A program made the position numbers and the translations under genes. The notes below the pieces were generated by a model. That model was not told the DNA's origin. It was given only the letters and a program-made list of their open reading frames with translations, and did not search any database. This document shows positions 47,194-57,156 of a stretch of DNA of 64,000 nt, one piece after another (the first letter of the stretch is position 1; every line of letters begins with the position of its first letter). The stretch covers positions 124,001-188,000 of the forward strand of contig NZ_JAMOHM010000007.1 of the NCBI RefSeq assembly GCF_024448335.1, given 5' to 3'. Origin of the DNA: Stutzerimonas frequens. GTDB lineage: Bacteria > Pseudomonadota > Gammaproteobacteria > Pseudomonadales > Pseudomonadaceae.

Positions 47194-47868
47194 ATGGCAC
47201 CCCGAGCAAAGACCCGCGATCGCATCATCGAAGCCAGCCTGGCGCTGTTCAACGCCCAGGGCGAACGCAACGTCACCACCAACCACATCGCCGCGCACCT
47301 GGGCATCTCGCCGGGAAACCTCTACTACCACTTCCCCAACAAGCAGGCGATCGTCGCCGAGCTGTTCGGCCAGTACGAGGCGCGGGTCGATGCCTTTCTG
47401 CGCCTGCCGCTGGCGCGCGCGATGCAGGTAGAGGACAAGGCGATCTACCTGGAAGCACTGCTCGGCGCGATGTGGGATTACCGTTTTCTGCACCGGGATC
47501 TGGAGGGGTTGCTCGACGCCGATGGCGAGCTGGCGCGGCGCTACGAAGGCTTTGCCACGCGTTGCCTGCAGCATGCTCGGGCGATCTACCAGGGTTTCGT
47601 CGAAGTCGGCATTCTGGAGATGGACGATGAACAAACCGAGGCGCTGGCGCTCAACGCCTGGATCATCGTTACGTCCTGGATTCGCTTCCTCGGCACTGTT
47701 GGCGCCGGGGCGGGCCAGCTCGATCCTGTGCAGATGCGGCGTGGCATCTATCAGGTGCTGGCGCTGGAGAGCGGCTTCGTCGCGACCGAAGCGCGCGAGG
47801 CGGTGGCTGCATTGCGGGGTCAGTACTTCGTTGCGCTGGAGTCGCTGCTGCCGACGGCGGATGCCTGA
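47194..47868 (+). CDS. laoR: TetR family regulator (LaoR homologue)
   Basis: 224 residues from ATG at 47194; the frame extends upstream to 47134 over the operator region. N-terminal TetR helix-turn-helix: RDRIIEASLALFNAQGERNVTTNHIAAHLGISPGNLYYHFPNKQAIVAEL at about residues 8-57. The rest is a ligand-binding helical domain. In P. aeruginosa LaoR represses laoABC until long-chain acyl compounds are present. Identity rests on position and family. Confidence 0.88.
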   Translation: MAPRAKTRDRIIEASLALFNAQGERNVTTNHIAAHLGISPGNLYYHFPNKQAIVAELFGQYEARVDAFLRLPLARAMQVEDKAIYLEALLGAMWDYRFLHRDLEGLLDADGELARRYEGFATRCLQHARAIYQGFVEVGILEMDDEQTEALALNAWIIVTSWIRFLGTVGAGAGQLDPVQMRRGIYQVLALESGFVATEAREAVAALRGQYFVALESLLPTADA

Positions 47869-47874
47869 CGCCTC

Positions 47875-48855
47875 TCAGGGCTCGCTCAACCACTGCGGAA
47901 TCCGTCGCTCCAGGTAGTAGCGAGGGCGGCTTGGCGTGCCTTCGACAAAGCCGACATGACCGCCGCGGCGGTGCAGCTCCAGGGTTGTGGTCGCCGACAG
48001 TTCGGTCGGTTCCGGTACGCTGTGGCGGAACACGAAGGGGTCGTCCGCGGCCTGGATCAGCAGGGTCGGTGTCGTGATCGCTGGCAGGTAGTAGCGGCTG
48101 GAGGCGCGGCGGTAATAGTCCTGGGCGTCGCTGTAGCCGTGCAGCGGTGCGGTGAAGCGACCGTCGAAATCCCAGAAGGTGCGCATGCCGTGCAGCGGGC
48201 CGAGGCTCTGCAAGGCACCGAGGTGGTTCAGCAGCCCCTCGCGCTGGAAGCGCTGCTGTTTGTCCCTCACGTAGGCCACCATCGCCTTCATGAAATGCGC
48301 CTGGTAGACGCGGGAGAAGCCGAGGCCGATGCGATCGGCGCACTGGTCCAGGCGAAACGGCACCGACACCGCCACCGCCTTGCGCAGCGGGCTACTGGCA
48401 CCCGTTTCGCCGAGGTACTTGAGCAGCACGTTGCCGCCCAGCGAGTAGCCCACCGCATGCAGCGGCGCCATGGGGCGGCTGGCCTGCAGGTGCCCAATCA
48501 CTTCGGCGAGATCGTCGCTGGCGCCGGAATGATAGGCGCGCGGCAGTAGATTCGGTTCGCCCGAGCAGCCGCGCCAGTTGATCGCGACGCTGGCCCAGCC
48601 CTGTGCAGCCAGTTGTTGCTGCAGGCCGAGCACGTAAAGCGAATTCGACGAGCCGGTCAGCCCGTGCAGCACCAGGACCAGCGGCGCCGTGGCCTCATGC
48701 GGGCCGTGCCAGTCCAGGTCGATGAAATCGCCATCGGCCAGCCACAGTCGCTCACGCCGGCGCTCGAGGCGCGGCGCCTTGCGAAAGAATGGGTTCCACA
48801 GGGTCTGCAGATGCGGCCCGGGAAGCCACCAGGCGGGTTGGAAGGTTTCGGACAC
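47875..48855 (-). CDS. YheT-type alpha/beta hydrolase
   Basis: 326 residues. Alpha/beta hydrolase of the YheT/ABHD family: LVLHGLTGSSNSLYV near 63-77, oxyanion region INWRGCSGEPN near 94, nucleophile elbow AVGYSLGGNVLL near 140, acid ADDPF near 266, and catalytic His in RRGGHVGFVEG near 294. Physiological substrate unknown, probably lipid or ester. Convergent with laoR (6-base gap). Confidence 0.88.
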   Translation of the reverse strand: MSETFQPAWWLPGPHLQTLWNPFFRKAPRLERRRERLWLADGDFIDLDWHGPHEATAPLVLVLHGLTGSSNSLYVLGLQQQLAAQGWASVAINWRGCSGEPNLLPRAYHSGASDDLAEVIGHLQASRPMAPLHAVGYSLGGNVLLKYLGETGASSPLRKAVAVSVPFRLDQCADRIGLGFSRVYQAHFMKAMVAYVRDKQQRFQREGLLNHLGALQSLGPLHGMRTFWDFDGRFTAPLHGYSDAQDYYRRASSRYYLPAITTPTLLIQAADDPFVFRHSVPEPTELSATTTLELHRRGGHVGFVEGTPSRPRYYLERRIPQWLSEP

Positions 48856-49027
48856 GGTCGCTCGGTTTCCTCGTTTGCTTCGACGTTAGAGCCTTGGCGG
48901 CGGGAAGAAAAGCATGATGCAGGCATTGAATGATGCTGGCCGCCCGGCGACTTACGCCTTTGGGGATATGGTCAGCGCCGCCCAAGGGGTGGAGAGTGAC
49001 GCGATAGTCTTATCCGGAACCCTGCCC

Positions 49028-49432
49028 ATGACGCCTACCCCCTTCGACCAACTGCTCGGCGCCGCACGCCAGGAGCGCGAGCCCCAGCGCCTGCTGTTCG
49101 TCTTTGTCAGCGCTGAACTGCCCGAGGACGCCACCGAGGCCGAGCGCCAGCGTTTCGAGGAAAACGCCGGCGGTTCGCTGAAACCGGTGCTCTGCGTCGA
49201 CAAGCTACCCGAGGAACTGAGCGACTTCGCCGCGCTGCGTGAAGAATCCGAGCGCACCGGCGTGGCCTGGGACCTGCTGTTCGCCGCGGCGCTGCCCGGC
49301 CAGGCCGGCATCACGCCGAACGCAGACGAGGCCGAGCAGCCACTGAAGATGATGGTCAGCGCCATCGAGACCGGCAACGTCGGCCGCTTCCTGGCCTTCG
49401 ATCGCAACGGGCAGACCGTCGACTTCTACTGA
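49028..49432 (+). CDS. Conserved hypothetical cytoplasmic protein
   Basis: 134 residues from ATG at 49028 (MTPTPFDQLLGAARQE); the frame extends to 48914 but the added part is not coding-like. Acidic and soluble with no signal peptide, ending DRNGQTVDFY. It contains VFVSAELPED near 28 and LCVDKLPEELSDFAALREESE near 61. I recall a same-position gene in P. aeruginosa (PA0369), also of unknown function. No domain function recognised. Confidence 0.75.
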   Translation: MTPTPFDQLLGAARQEREPQRLLFVFVSAELPEDATEAERQRFEENAGGSLKPVLCVDKLPEELSDFAALREESERTGVAWDLLFAAALPGQAGITPNADEAEQPLKMMVSAIETGNVGRFLAFDRNGQTVDFY

Positions 49433-49443
49433 CGTCGCCGACT

Positions 49444-50046
49444 TCAAGCGGTGGGTGCGTGGCGCTCCCAGAGTGCGTAGTGCACCTTGCCGGCCTGCTT
49501 CTCCCGATGCAGTCGCCAGTTCCCCGGCAGGCCGAGGCTGGACGGCAGCGCCTCGCTTTCGGTGTAGACCCAGGCGTGTTCGGCCAGCCAACCCTTGTTC
49601 TCCAGCAGCTCGCAGGCCGGTTGCAACAGATTCTTGTTGAACGGCGGGTCGAGGAATACTAGGTCGAAGGCGGTCGGCGTCTGAGTTTCCAGATAGCGCA
49701 GGGCATCGCTCTGCAGCAGTTGGCCGTGGCCGCAGTTGAGCGTGTCCAGGTGCTTGCGCAGGCTGGCGATGGCATTGGCGTTCACGTCCAGCGCCAGGGC
49801 CATGCTGGCGCCGCGCGACAGGGCTTCCAGATAGATCGCGCCGCTGCCGGTGAACGGATCGAGCACCCGTGCGCCAAACAGGTAGGGTGCCAGCCAGTTG
49901 AACAGGGTTTCGCGCACCCGGTCCGGCGTAGGGCGCAGGCCTTCGGCATCGGGGAAGCTGAAGCGGCGCGAGCGCCACTCGCCGCCGATGATGCGCAGCT
50001 GGCCCTGGCCGCCGTGGGCGTTGGGGCGAATGGGTGGATTGGCCAT
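49444..50046 (-). CDS. rsmD: 16S rRNA m2G966 methyltransferase
   Basis: 200 residues. It makes m2G966 in 16S rRNA using SAM. Motifs: RIIGGEWRSRRFSFPDAEGLRPTPDRVRETLFNWL at about 17-51, VLDPFTGSGAIYLEALSRGA near 59-78, and the catalytic LVFLDPPFNK near 130. Its start codon overlaps the stop of the upstream M16 peptidase gene by one base, a common arrangement in pseudomonads. Confidence 0.95.
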   Translation of the reverse strand: MANPPIRPNAHGGQGQLRIIGGEWRSRRFSFPDAEGLRPTPDRVRETLFNWLAPYLFGARVLDPFTGSGAIYLEALSRGASMALALDVNANAIASLRKHLDTLNCGHGQLLQSDALRYLETQTPTAFDLVFLDPPFNKNLLQPACELLENKGWLAEHAWVYTESEALPSSLGLPGNWRLHREKQAGKVHYALWERHAPTA

Positions 50047-51578
50047 CAGTGCTCCGGAACGCCGCTGGGCTGTTCGGCTGGTTTATCGGTGGGCGGCGGC
50101 AGCGGCTGCTGCTCGACGTTGGGGCCGGCGGTGACGATGACGAAGGCATCGGCCTGCAGATGCTTGTTCATCGCGGCTTTGACCTGTTCGACCGTCAGCG
50201 CCTGCACCTCTCCCATGAAATCCTCCAGGTAGGTCAGCGGCAGGTCGTAGAAGCCGATGCTGCCGAGCTGACCGACGATGTCGGCATTGCTTGCGGTAGA
50301 CAGCGGGAAGCTGCCGGCGATCTCGCGCTTGCTGCGCTCCAGCTCGGCCTCGGTCGGCCCTTCGGCGAGGTAGTCGCGGACCAGCTGCTGCACCAGCTCC
50401 AGCGCGCCATCGGTGAGTTCGGCGCGGGTCTGCATGCTGATCATGAACGGCCCTTCGGCGCGCATCGGGCTGAAGCCGGAGTAGATGCCATAGGTCAGGC
50501 CGCGCTTTTCGCGCACCTCTTCCATCAGTCGCGTGCCGAAGCCGCCGCCGCCGAGGATCTGGTTGCCCAGATACAGCGCCGCATAGTCCGGATGGCCGCG
50601 AGGGATACCGAGCTGGGCCAGCATCAGGTGGCTCTGGTTGGAGGGGAAGTCGATGTGGTGCTTGCCGGCTGCGGGCGGTTGGGGCGACGGCGTGGTTGGC
50701 AGCGCCGGGCCTTCCGGCAGCGCGGCGGAGACCTCGGCGGCGAGCGCTTCGGCTTCCTCGCGGGAAAGGTCACCGACCAGTGCGATCACCGCATTGCCTG
50801 CAGCATAGGCGCGGGCGTGGAAGTCGCGCAGCTGCTCGACGCTGATCGCCGGAATCGACTCGGGCGTGCCTTCGCTGGGATGGGCGTAGGGGTGATCGCC
50901 ATAGAGTTGCTCGAACAGCTCCAGGCTGGCCAGCTTGCCGGGGTTCTGCTTCTGGAATTCGAAGCCGGCCAGCAGCTGGTTCTTGATCCGTTGCAGCGAG
51001 TCCTCGGGGAACGTCGGCTGACCGATGACCTGGTTGAACAGCGCCAGAGCCGGCTCACGCTTGTCCGGTGCGCTCAGGCTGCGCAGGCTGACCACCGCCA
51101 TGTCGCGGTAGGAACCGTTGCCGAAATCCGCACCGAGGCCTTCGAAACCACGGGCGATGGCGCTGACGTCCTTGCCCGCGACGCCCTCGTTGAGCATGGC
51201 ATTGGTCAGCAGCGCCAGGCCGGGTATGTCGCCGTCCTGGCTGCTGCCGGCGGAGAAGGTCAGGCGCAGGTCGAACATCGGCAGCTCACGGGCTTCGACG
51301 AACAGTACCTTGGCGCCTTCGGCGGTCTGCCAGCTCTGGATGTCCAGCTTGCGACGGGCCAGCGGCTGGTCGCTCAGCTCGCTGAGCGATTCCAGGCGCG
51401 GCTTTTCCGGCGCCGCGGTCGTCACGGCAGGCTGGGTCGCTTCGCGGGCGACATCCTGCTCCGCCGGCTGGCCGGGCTGCGGCAGGGCGGTGGAGCCTTC
51501 GTCGCAGCCCGCCAGGCCGAAGCTGGCCGCCAGCAGCAGGCCAAGCAGGCCGTTGCGCAGGGCTTTGCAATCACTCAT
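50046..51578 (-). CDS. M16 family protein lacking the zinc motif, predicted lipoprotein
   Basis: 510 residues from ATG at 51578. N-terminal lipoprotein signal with lipobox LAGC (Cys25) followed by Asp, then a Pro/Ala/Gln-rich linker to about 60. Two M16 folds follow, but the HxxEH zinc motif is absent (GLALLTNAMLNEG stands there). The C-terminal half keeps GGGGFGTRLMEEVREKRGLTYGIYS, the substrate-holding R/Y pair of M16B partners. It overlaps the active M16 gene by 8 bases, so the two are coupled and probably form a heterodimer. Confidence 0.87.
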   Translation of the reverse strand: MSDCKALRNGLLGLLLAASFGLAGCDEGSTALPQPGQPAEQDVAREATQPAVTTAAPEKPRLESLSELSDQPLARRKLDIQSWQTAEGAKVLFVEARELPMFDLRLTFSAGSSQDGDIPGLALLTNAMLNEGVAGKDVSAIARGFEGLGADFGNGSYRDMAVVSLRSLSAPDKREPALALFNQVIGQPTFPEDSLQRIKNQLLAGFEFQKQNPGKLASLELFEQLYGDHPYAHPSEGTPESIPAISVEQLRDFHARAYAAGNAVIALVGDLSREEAEALAAEVSAALPEGPALPTTPSPQPPAAGKHHIDFPSNQSHLMLAQLGIPRGHPDYAALYLGNQILGGGGFGTRLMEEVREKRGLTYGIYSGFSPMRAEGPFMISMQTRAELTDGALELVQQLVRDYLAEGPTEAELERSKREIAGSFPLSTASNADIVGQLGSIGFYDLPLTYLEDFMGEVQALTVEQVKAAMNKHLQADAFVIVTAGPNVEQQPLPPPTDKPAEQPSGVPEH

Positions 51579-52923
51579 CACGGGCTTCCTCGGGCAGAAC
51601 ATGGGCGACGCTCAGGCGGGAGCGGGTGAAGTAGGTGCGGGCGGCCTGCTGGATGTCCTCGGGCGTGACCGCTTCCAGCGCGCTCAGCTCCTCGTCCATC
51701 AGGCGCCAGGAAAGCCCGACGGTTTCCAGCTTGCCGATGGTGGTGGCCTGCTGGGTGATGGAATCGCGCTCGTAGACCAGGCCGGCGATGACCTGGGCAC
51801 GCACGCGCTCGAGTTCGTCCGCCGAGGGAGGCGTCTCCTTGAGCGCGTCCAGCTGCCGCCAGAGCCCGGCTTCGACTTCTTCCAGGGTGCGGCCCTTCTG
51901 CAAGTTCGGCGCGGCGCTCAAGACGAACAGGCTGTCGCCACGGGCATAGGCGTCGTACCAGGCCGAGGCGCTGGTCACCAGTTCCTCTCCGCGCTCCAGC
52001 CGTTCCGGCAGGCGCGCGCTGTAGCCGCCGTCGAGCAGGGCGGAGATCAACCGCAGGGCATGCACCTGGCGAGCGTTCTCCTCGGTCGCCAGGCTCGGTG
52101 CATTGAAGGCCATGAGCAGCGTCGGCAGCTGGGTCTTCACGTGCAGCTGGAGGCGGCGCTCGCCCGGTTCGTCCAGCTCAAGCGGCCGCTTGGCCGCCGG
52201 CACCTCGCGTTTCTCGATGCCGCCGAAGAAGCGTTCGGCCAGCCCGCGGACCTCGTCGACGGTCACGTCGCCGACCACCACCACGGTGGCGTTGTTCGGT
52301 GCGTACCACTGCTCGTACCAGGCACGCAGCTCGTCGGCCTGCATGCGGTTGAGATCGGCCATCCAGCCGATGGTCGGGTTGCGGTAGCCGCTGGCGGGAT
52401 AGGTGATGGTCTTGAAGCGCTCGTAGGCCAGCGAGCTGGGCTTGTCGTCGGTGCGCAGGCGGCGTTCTTCCTTGATCACTTCGATCTCGCGGGCGAACTC
52501 CTCGGGCGGCAGCCTGAGGCTGGCCAGGCGGTCGGCTTCGAGTTCGAACGCAACGGCCAGGCGGTCGCGTGCCAGAACCTGGTAATAGGCCGTGTAGTCG
52601 TCGCTGGTGAAGGCATTTTCCTCGGCGCCCAGCTCACGCAGGATGCGCGAGGCTTCGCCGGCATCGAGCTTGCGGCTGCCCTTGAACATCATGTGTTCGA
52701 GCGCGTGGGAGAGGCCGGTCTGGCCGGCTGTCTCGTAGCTGGAGCCAACCTTGTACCAGAGCTGGGAAACCACCACCGGCGCACGATGATCCTCGCGCAC
52801 GATCACCTTCAGGCCGTTGTCGAGGAAGAACTCGTGGGTGGGCTGGCTGTCTGCTGCTGCCAGCAGGGGCAGATAGAAGGCTCCGAGCAGCAGGGCGGCG
52901 GCGCGGCGTAACATCAGAGGCAT
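51571..52923 (-). CDS. M16 zinc metallopeptidase (active subunit)
   Basis: 450 residues from ATG at 52923; another ATG three codons later is possible. Signal peptide to about residue 23 (LLAAADS). Zinc motif HALEHMMFKG near 71-80 (HxxEH), then the distal Glu region near EENAFTSDDYTAYYQ. C-terminal half shows GGYSARLPERLERGEELV. Periplasmic peptidase, partner of the neighbouring inactive lipoprotein. Substrate unknown. Confidence 0.9.
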   Translation of the reverse strand: MPLMLRRAAALLLGAFYLPLLAAADSQPTHEFFLDNGLKVIVREDHRAPVVVSQLWYKVGSSYETAGQTGLSHALEHMMFKGSRKLDAGEASRILRELGAEENAFTSDDYTAYYQVLARDRLAVAFELEADRLASLRLPPEEFAREIEVIKEERRLRTDDKPSSLAYERFKTITYPASGYRNPTIGWMADLNRMQADELRAWYEQWYAPNNATVVVVGDVTVDEVRGLAERFFGGIEKREVPAAKRPLELDEPGERRLQLHVKTQLPTLLMAFNAPSLATEENARQVHALRLISALLDGGYSARLPERLERGEELVTSASAWYDAYARGDSLFVLSAAPNLQKGRTLEEVEAGLWRQLDALKETPPSADELERVRAQVIAGLVYERDSITQQATTIGKLETVGLSWRLMDEELSALEAVTPEDIQQAARTYFTRSRLSVAHVLPEEARDE

Positions 52924-53084
52924 AGTCGGGACTCGTCCAGGTTGGTGCCCGCCACGGCAGATGGCAGGACGGCGACACGGCAGCCATGGTAATGGCCCGC
53001 GCGGGTCAGGCAAAGCGGGGTATCCGCACAGTCTGCTCGGCCGCAGTGCCCACGCTTAGCGCACCTGCCTGGCGAGGTGCTAGG

Positions 53085-53096
53085 ATAGGGCCCATT
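53085..53096 (+). promoter_or_regulatory. Possible ftsY promoter (-10 region)
   Basis: GGTGCTAGGATA contains an extended -10 (TGC TAGGAT, -10 at 53091-53096), 55 bases before the ftsY ATG. No good -35 at 17 bases is visible, so this is a weak assignment. Confidence 0.35.
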
Positions 53097-53150
53097 TTTA
53101 GGCCGGAAGCCAGGCTGCCGGCGTTTCGCATCCTTGAGAATACCTTCTCC

Positions 53151-54425
53151 ATGTTTGGTTCCAACGACGACAAGAAGACGCCGGCCGAGCCCGGTGAAAA
53201 GAAAGGCCTGTTCGGCTGGCTGCGCAAGAAGCCGCAGCCCGCGCCGGCAGAGCAGCCCGCCGCCGAACAGCCGGACAGCGAATCGGTCGAGCAGACCGGG
53301 GCGCCTGTCGAATCGCCTGTCGCTACACCTCAGGAAGAGCAGCCGGCGCGCGTGGTCGAGGCCGATATGCAGCCGGCTGAGGTCATAGAGCCGGTGCTGC
53401 TGCACCCTGAACCTGAACCCGAACCCGAACCCGAACCCGAACCGGAGCCGGTACCTGCCCCGGTCGTGGCGACCGCGCCGGAGGCCCCAACCAAGCTCGG
53501 CTTCTTCGCTCGCCTGCGCCAGGGGCTGTCGAAAACCAGCGCCAGCATTGGCGAAGGTATGGCCAGCCTGTTCCTCGGCAAGAAGGCCATCGACGACGAT
53601 CTGCTCGACGAATTGGAAACCCGCCTGCTCACCGCCGACGTCGGCGTCGAGGCGACCACCGCGATCATGCAGAATCTCACCCGGCGCGTCTCGCGCAAGG
53701 AGTTGGCCGACAGCGGCGCGCTCTACACCGCGCTGCAGGAAGAGCTTGTTGGCCTGCTCAAGCCGGTCGAGCAGCCGCTGGCGATCGATGCTGGCAAGCG
53801 CCCGTATGTGATCCTGGTGGTCGGCGTGAACGGCGTCGGCAAGACCACCACCATCGGCAAGCTGGCCAAGAAGCTGCAGCTCGACGGCAAGAAGGTCATG
53901 CTCGCCGCCGGCGACACCTTCCGCGCCGCGGCGGTGGAGCAGCTGCAGGTGTGGGGCGAGCGCAACGGCATTCCGGTGGTCGCCCAGCACACCGGTGCCG
54001 ATTCCGCCTCGGTGATCTTCGATGCCGTGCAGGCGGCCAAGGCGCGTGGCATCGACGTGCTGATCGCCGACACCGCGGGCCGACTGCATACCAAGGACAA
54101 CCTGATGGAAGAGCTGAAGAAAGTCCGTCGGGTGATGGGCAAACTCGACGAGTCGGCTCCCCACGAGGTCCTGCTGGTACTCGACGCCGGCACTGGCCAG
54201 AACGCCATCAACCAGACCAAGCAGTTCAATCAGGCGGTCGAGCTGACCGGGCTGGCACTGACCAAGCTCGACGGCACCGCCAAGGGCGGCGTGATCTTCG
54301 CGCTGGCCAAGCAGTTCGGCACGCCGATCCGCTACATCGGCGTGGGTGAAGGCATCGACGATCTGCGCACCTTCGAGGCTGATGCCTTCGTCAAGGCGCT
54401 GTTCTCCCAGCGGGAAGACGCATGA
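53151..54425 (+). CDS. ftsY: Signal recognition particle receptor FtsY
   Basis: 424 residues from ATG at 53151 (MFGSNDDKK). It targets ribosome-SRP complexes to the membrane. An acidic, Pro/Glu-rich N-terminal A domain (1-115) carries a run of eight PE pairs; the N helix bundle follows, then the G domain: [14 protein letters not shown] near 224-237, [12 protein letters not shown] near 251, [16 protein letters not shown] near 306 and [10 protein letters not shown] near 369. First gene of ftsYEX. The frame is open upstream to 52986 but lacks similarity there. Confidence 0.96.
   Translation: MFGSNDDKKTPAEPGEKKGLFGWLRKKPQPAPAEQPAAEQPDSESVEQTGAPVESPVATPQEEQPARVVEADMQPAEVIEPVLLHPEPEPEPEPEPEPEPVPAPVVATAPEAPTKLGFFARLRQGLSKTSASIGEGMASLFLGKKAIDDDLLDELETRLLTADVGVEATTAIMQNLTRRVSRKELADSGALYTALQEELVGLLKPVEQPLAIDAGKRPYVILVVGVNGVGKTTTIGKLAKKLQLDGKKVMLAAGDTFRAAAVEQLQVWGERNGIPVVAQHTGADSASVIFDAVQAAKARGIDVLIADTAGRLHTKDNLMEELKKVRRVMGKLDESAPHEVLLVLDAGTGQNAINQTKQFNQAVELTGLALTKLDGTAKGGVIFALAKQFGTPIRYIGVGEGIDDLRTFEADAFVKALFSQREDA
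53406..53447 (+). repeat. Hexanucleotide repeat in ftsY (poly-PE coding)
   Basis: Seven consecutive PE codon pairs: CCTGAA twice, CCCGAA four times, CCGGAG once, preceded by an H and followed by P V. The tandem hexamer could slip in replication and change the length of the acidic domain in frame. Confidence 0.85.
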
Positions 54426-55093
54426 TCCGTTTCGAACAGGTCGGCAAACGCTACCCCAACGGCCACGTCGGGTTGCACGAGCTGTCCTTCCAGGTCAGGC
54501 GTGGCGAGTTCCTCTTCGTCACCGGCCATTCCGGTGCCGGCAAGAGCACGCTGCTGCGCCTGCTCTTAGCGATGGAGCGGCCCACCAGTGGCAAGCTGCT
54601 GCTGGCCGGGCAGGACCTGTCGCGCATCACCAATGCGCAGATTCCTTTCCTGCGCCGGCAGATCGGCGTGGTGTTCCAGAACCATCAGCTGCTGTTCGAT
54701 CGCACCGTATTCGACAACGTCGCCCTGCCGCTGCAGATTCTCGGGCTGAACAAGCGCGAGATCGGTCAGCGGGTGATGACTGCGCTGGAGCGCGTCAGCC
54801 TCAAGGACAAGGCGCTGCAGTATCCGGCGGACCTGTCCACCGGCCAGCAGCAGCGTGTCGGCATCGCCCGCGCCGTCGTGCATCGGCCGGCTCTGCTTCT
54901 GGCCGATGAACCGACCGGCAACCTCGACCCGCGACTCGCTGCGGAGATCATGGGCGTGTTCGAAGACATCAATCGCCTGGGGACCACCGTGCTGATCGCC
55001 AGCCACGATCTGGCGCTGATCGCGCGGATGCGCCATCGCATGCTGACCCTGCAACGTGGTCGCCTGATCGGCGACGGGGAGGCCAGCCGATGA
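54422..55093 (+). CDS. ftsE: Cell-division ATP-binding protein FtsE
   Basis: 223 residues, same as E. coli (222). ABC ATPase of the FtsEX complex that activates septal murein hydrolases. Walker A GHSGAGKSTLL near 36-46, signature LSTGQQQRVGIARAVV near 138 (Thr in place of the usual Gly), Walker B LLLADEPTGNLDP near 158, and H-loop IASHDLALI. Overlaps both ftsY and ftsX by 4 bases (ATGA), so translation is coupled. Confidence 0.96.
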   Translation: MIRFEQVGKRYPNGHVGLHELSFQVRRGEFLFVTGHSGAGKSTLLRLLLAMERPTSGKLLLAGQDLSRITNAQIPFLRRQIGVVFQNHQLLFDRTVFDNVALPLQILGLNKREIGQRVMTALERVSLKDKALQYPADLSTGQQQRVGIARAVVHRPALLLADEPTGNLDPRLAAEIMGVFEDINRLGTTVLIASHDLALIARMRHRMLTLQRGRLIGDGEASR

Positions 55094-56109
55094 GCAGCGA
55101 ACGCAATCCCAAGACCAACCCGAGCACGGCTGAGCGCGTCGGCGGTTCGGTGAAGAAGCCGGAGCAGCCACGCGGTGACGAGCCGGACTTCAAGACGCTG
55201 TTCCACGCCTGGCTGGAAAGTCACCGCGCCAGCCTGGTGGACAGCGTCGGACGCCTGATCAAGCAGCCGATCGGCAGCTTCTTCACCTGCCTGGTGATGG
55301 CCGTGGCGTTGAGCCTGCCCATGGGCCTGGCGCTGCTGCTGGACAACGTCGAGCGACTCGGTGGCTCCTGGCAGCGCGCCGCGCAGATCTCGCTGTTCAT
55401 GGACCTCGAGGTGGATAGCGCCGCCGGTGAGCGCCTGCGTGACGAGGTTGCGGCCATGCCCGATGTGGCAGCGGCGGACTGGGTCAGTCGCGAGCAGGCG
55501 CTGGACGAGTTCCAGCAGCTCTCCGGGCTTGGCGAAGCGCTCAAGGAATTGCCGGAGAATCCGCTGCCCGGCGTGATCATCGTGACACCCGAAGAGGTGG
55601 ACAAGGACAAGCTCGAAGCGCTGCGCCAGCAGCTGGCCGAGTTGCCGGGCGTGCAGCTGGCGCAGCTGGATCTGCTCTGGGTCGAGCGGCTGACCGCCAT
55701 CCTCAAGCTCGGAGACCGTTTCGTCTTTGGCCTGACATTGCTGCTGGTGGCGACGTTGCTGCTGGTGATTGGCAACACCATTCGCCTGCACATCGAGAAC
55801 CGCCGCACCGAGATCGAGGTGGTCAAGCTGGTGGGCGGCACCGATGGTTACGTCCGCCGTCCGTTCCTCTACATGGGTGCCATCTATGGCCTGGGTGCCG
55901 GCCTGATCGCCTGGCTGCTGCTGGTCTACGGTCTGGGCTGGCTAAATGAAGCCGTGGTCAACCTGGCGGGCCTCTACGGCAGCGATTTCGGCCTGGGGGG
56001 CGTTCCGGCCGGCGATGCGTTATCGCTGGTGATCGGTGCGGTGCTGCTCGGCTACATTGGTGCCTGGCTGGCTGTCGCAAGGCATCTGAGCGAACTCGCT
56101 CCGCGTTAA
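55090..56109 (+). CDS. ftsX: Cell-division protein FtsX
   Basis: 339 residues. Membrane partner of FtsE. Hydrophilic N-terminus (1-60), first helix at about 63-83 (IGSFFTCLVMAVALSLPMGLAL), a periplasmic loop of about 130 residues that would bind an amidase activator, then three helices in the C-terminal part (LTLLLVATLLLVIGNTIRLH near 213; two more near 262-282 and 312-330). Overlaps ftsE by 4 bases. No terminator before rpoH, but a new promoter is likely. Confidence 0.95.
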   Translation: MSSERNPKTNPSTAERVGGSVKKPEQPRGDEPDFKTLFHAWLESHRASLVDSVGRLIKQPIGSFFTCLVMAVALSLPMGLALLLDNVERLGGSWQRAAQISLFMDLEVDSAAGERLRDEVAAMPDVAAADWVSREQALDEFQQLSGLGEALKELPENPLPGVIIVTPEEVDKDKLEALRQQLAELPGVQLAQLDLLWVERLTAILKLGDRFVFGLTLLLVATLLLVIGNTIRLHIENRRTEIEVVKLVGGTDGYVRRPFLYMGAIYGLGAGLIAWLLLVYGLGWLNEAVVNLAGLYGSDFGLGGVPAGDALSLVIGAVLLGYIGAWLAVARHLSELAPR

Positions 56110-56122
56110 AGTTTCGTTTAAA

Positions 56123-56140
56123 AACAATGACTTGATTGTT
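56123..56140. other. Inverted repeat upstream of rpoH
   Basis: AACAAT (56123-56128), GACTTG, ATTGTT (56135-56140): 6-base arms in an AT-rich island 14 bases after the ftsX stop. It could be a protein-binding site before the rpoH promoter. Confidence 0.45.
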
Positions 56141-56164
56141 GTATCAGGGAACTTTTCCACAGGC

Positions 56165-56192
56165 TTGCAGTCTCATGCGGCAATGCTAAACT
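56165..56192 (+). promoter_or_regulatory. Candidate sigma-70 promoter of rpoH
   Basis: TTGCAG (56165-56170), 16-base spacer, TAAACT (56187-56192), ending 28 bases before the rpoH ATG. rpoH usually has several promoters in pseudomonads; only this one is clear by eye. Confidence 0.5.
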
Positions 56193-56220
56193 GCTGCAGC
56201 TTCGTCATTGGAGGTACTGC

Positions 56221-57075
<855 letters not shown>

Positions 57076-57093
57076 CGCCCCTTAGCAGGAACG

Positions 57094-57129
57094 AATCGCG
57101 GGATGCCGATGGCACCCGCGATTTTTTTT
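57094..57129 (+). terminator. Rho-independent terminator after rpoH
   Basis: AATCGCGGG (57094-57102) pairs with CCCGCGATT (57115-57123), with inner TGCC/GGCA, followed by a run of eight T (57122-57129). It lies 18 bases after the rpoH stop. Strong terminator. Confidence 0.93.
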
Positions 57130-57156
57130 GCCGAACGTCCGGCTCGCAGGCGTTAG

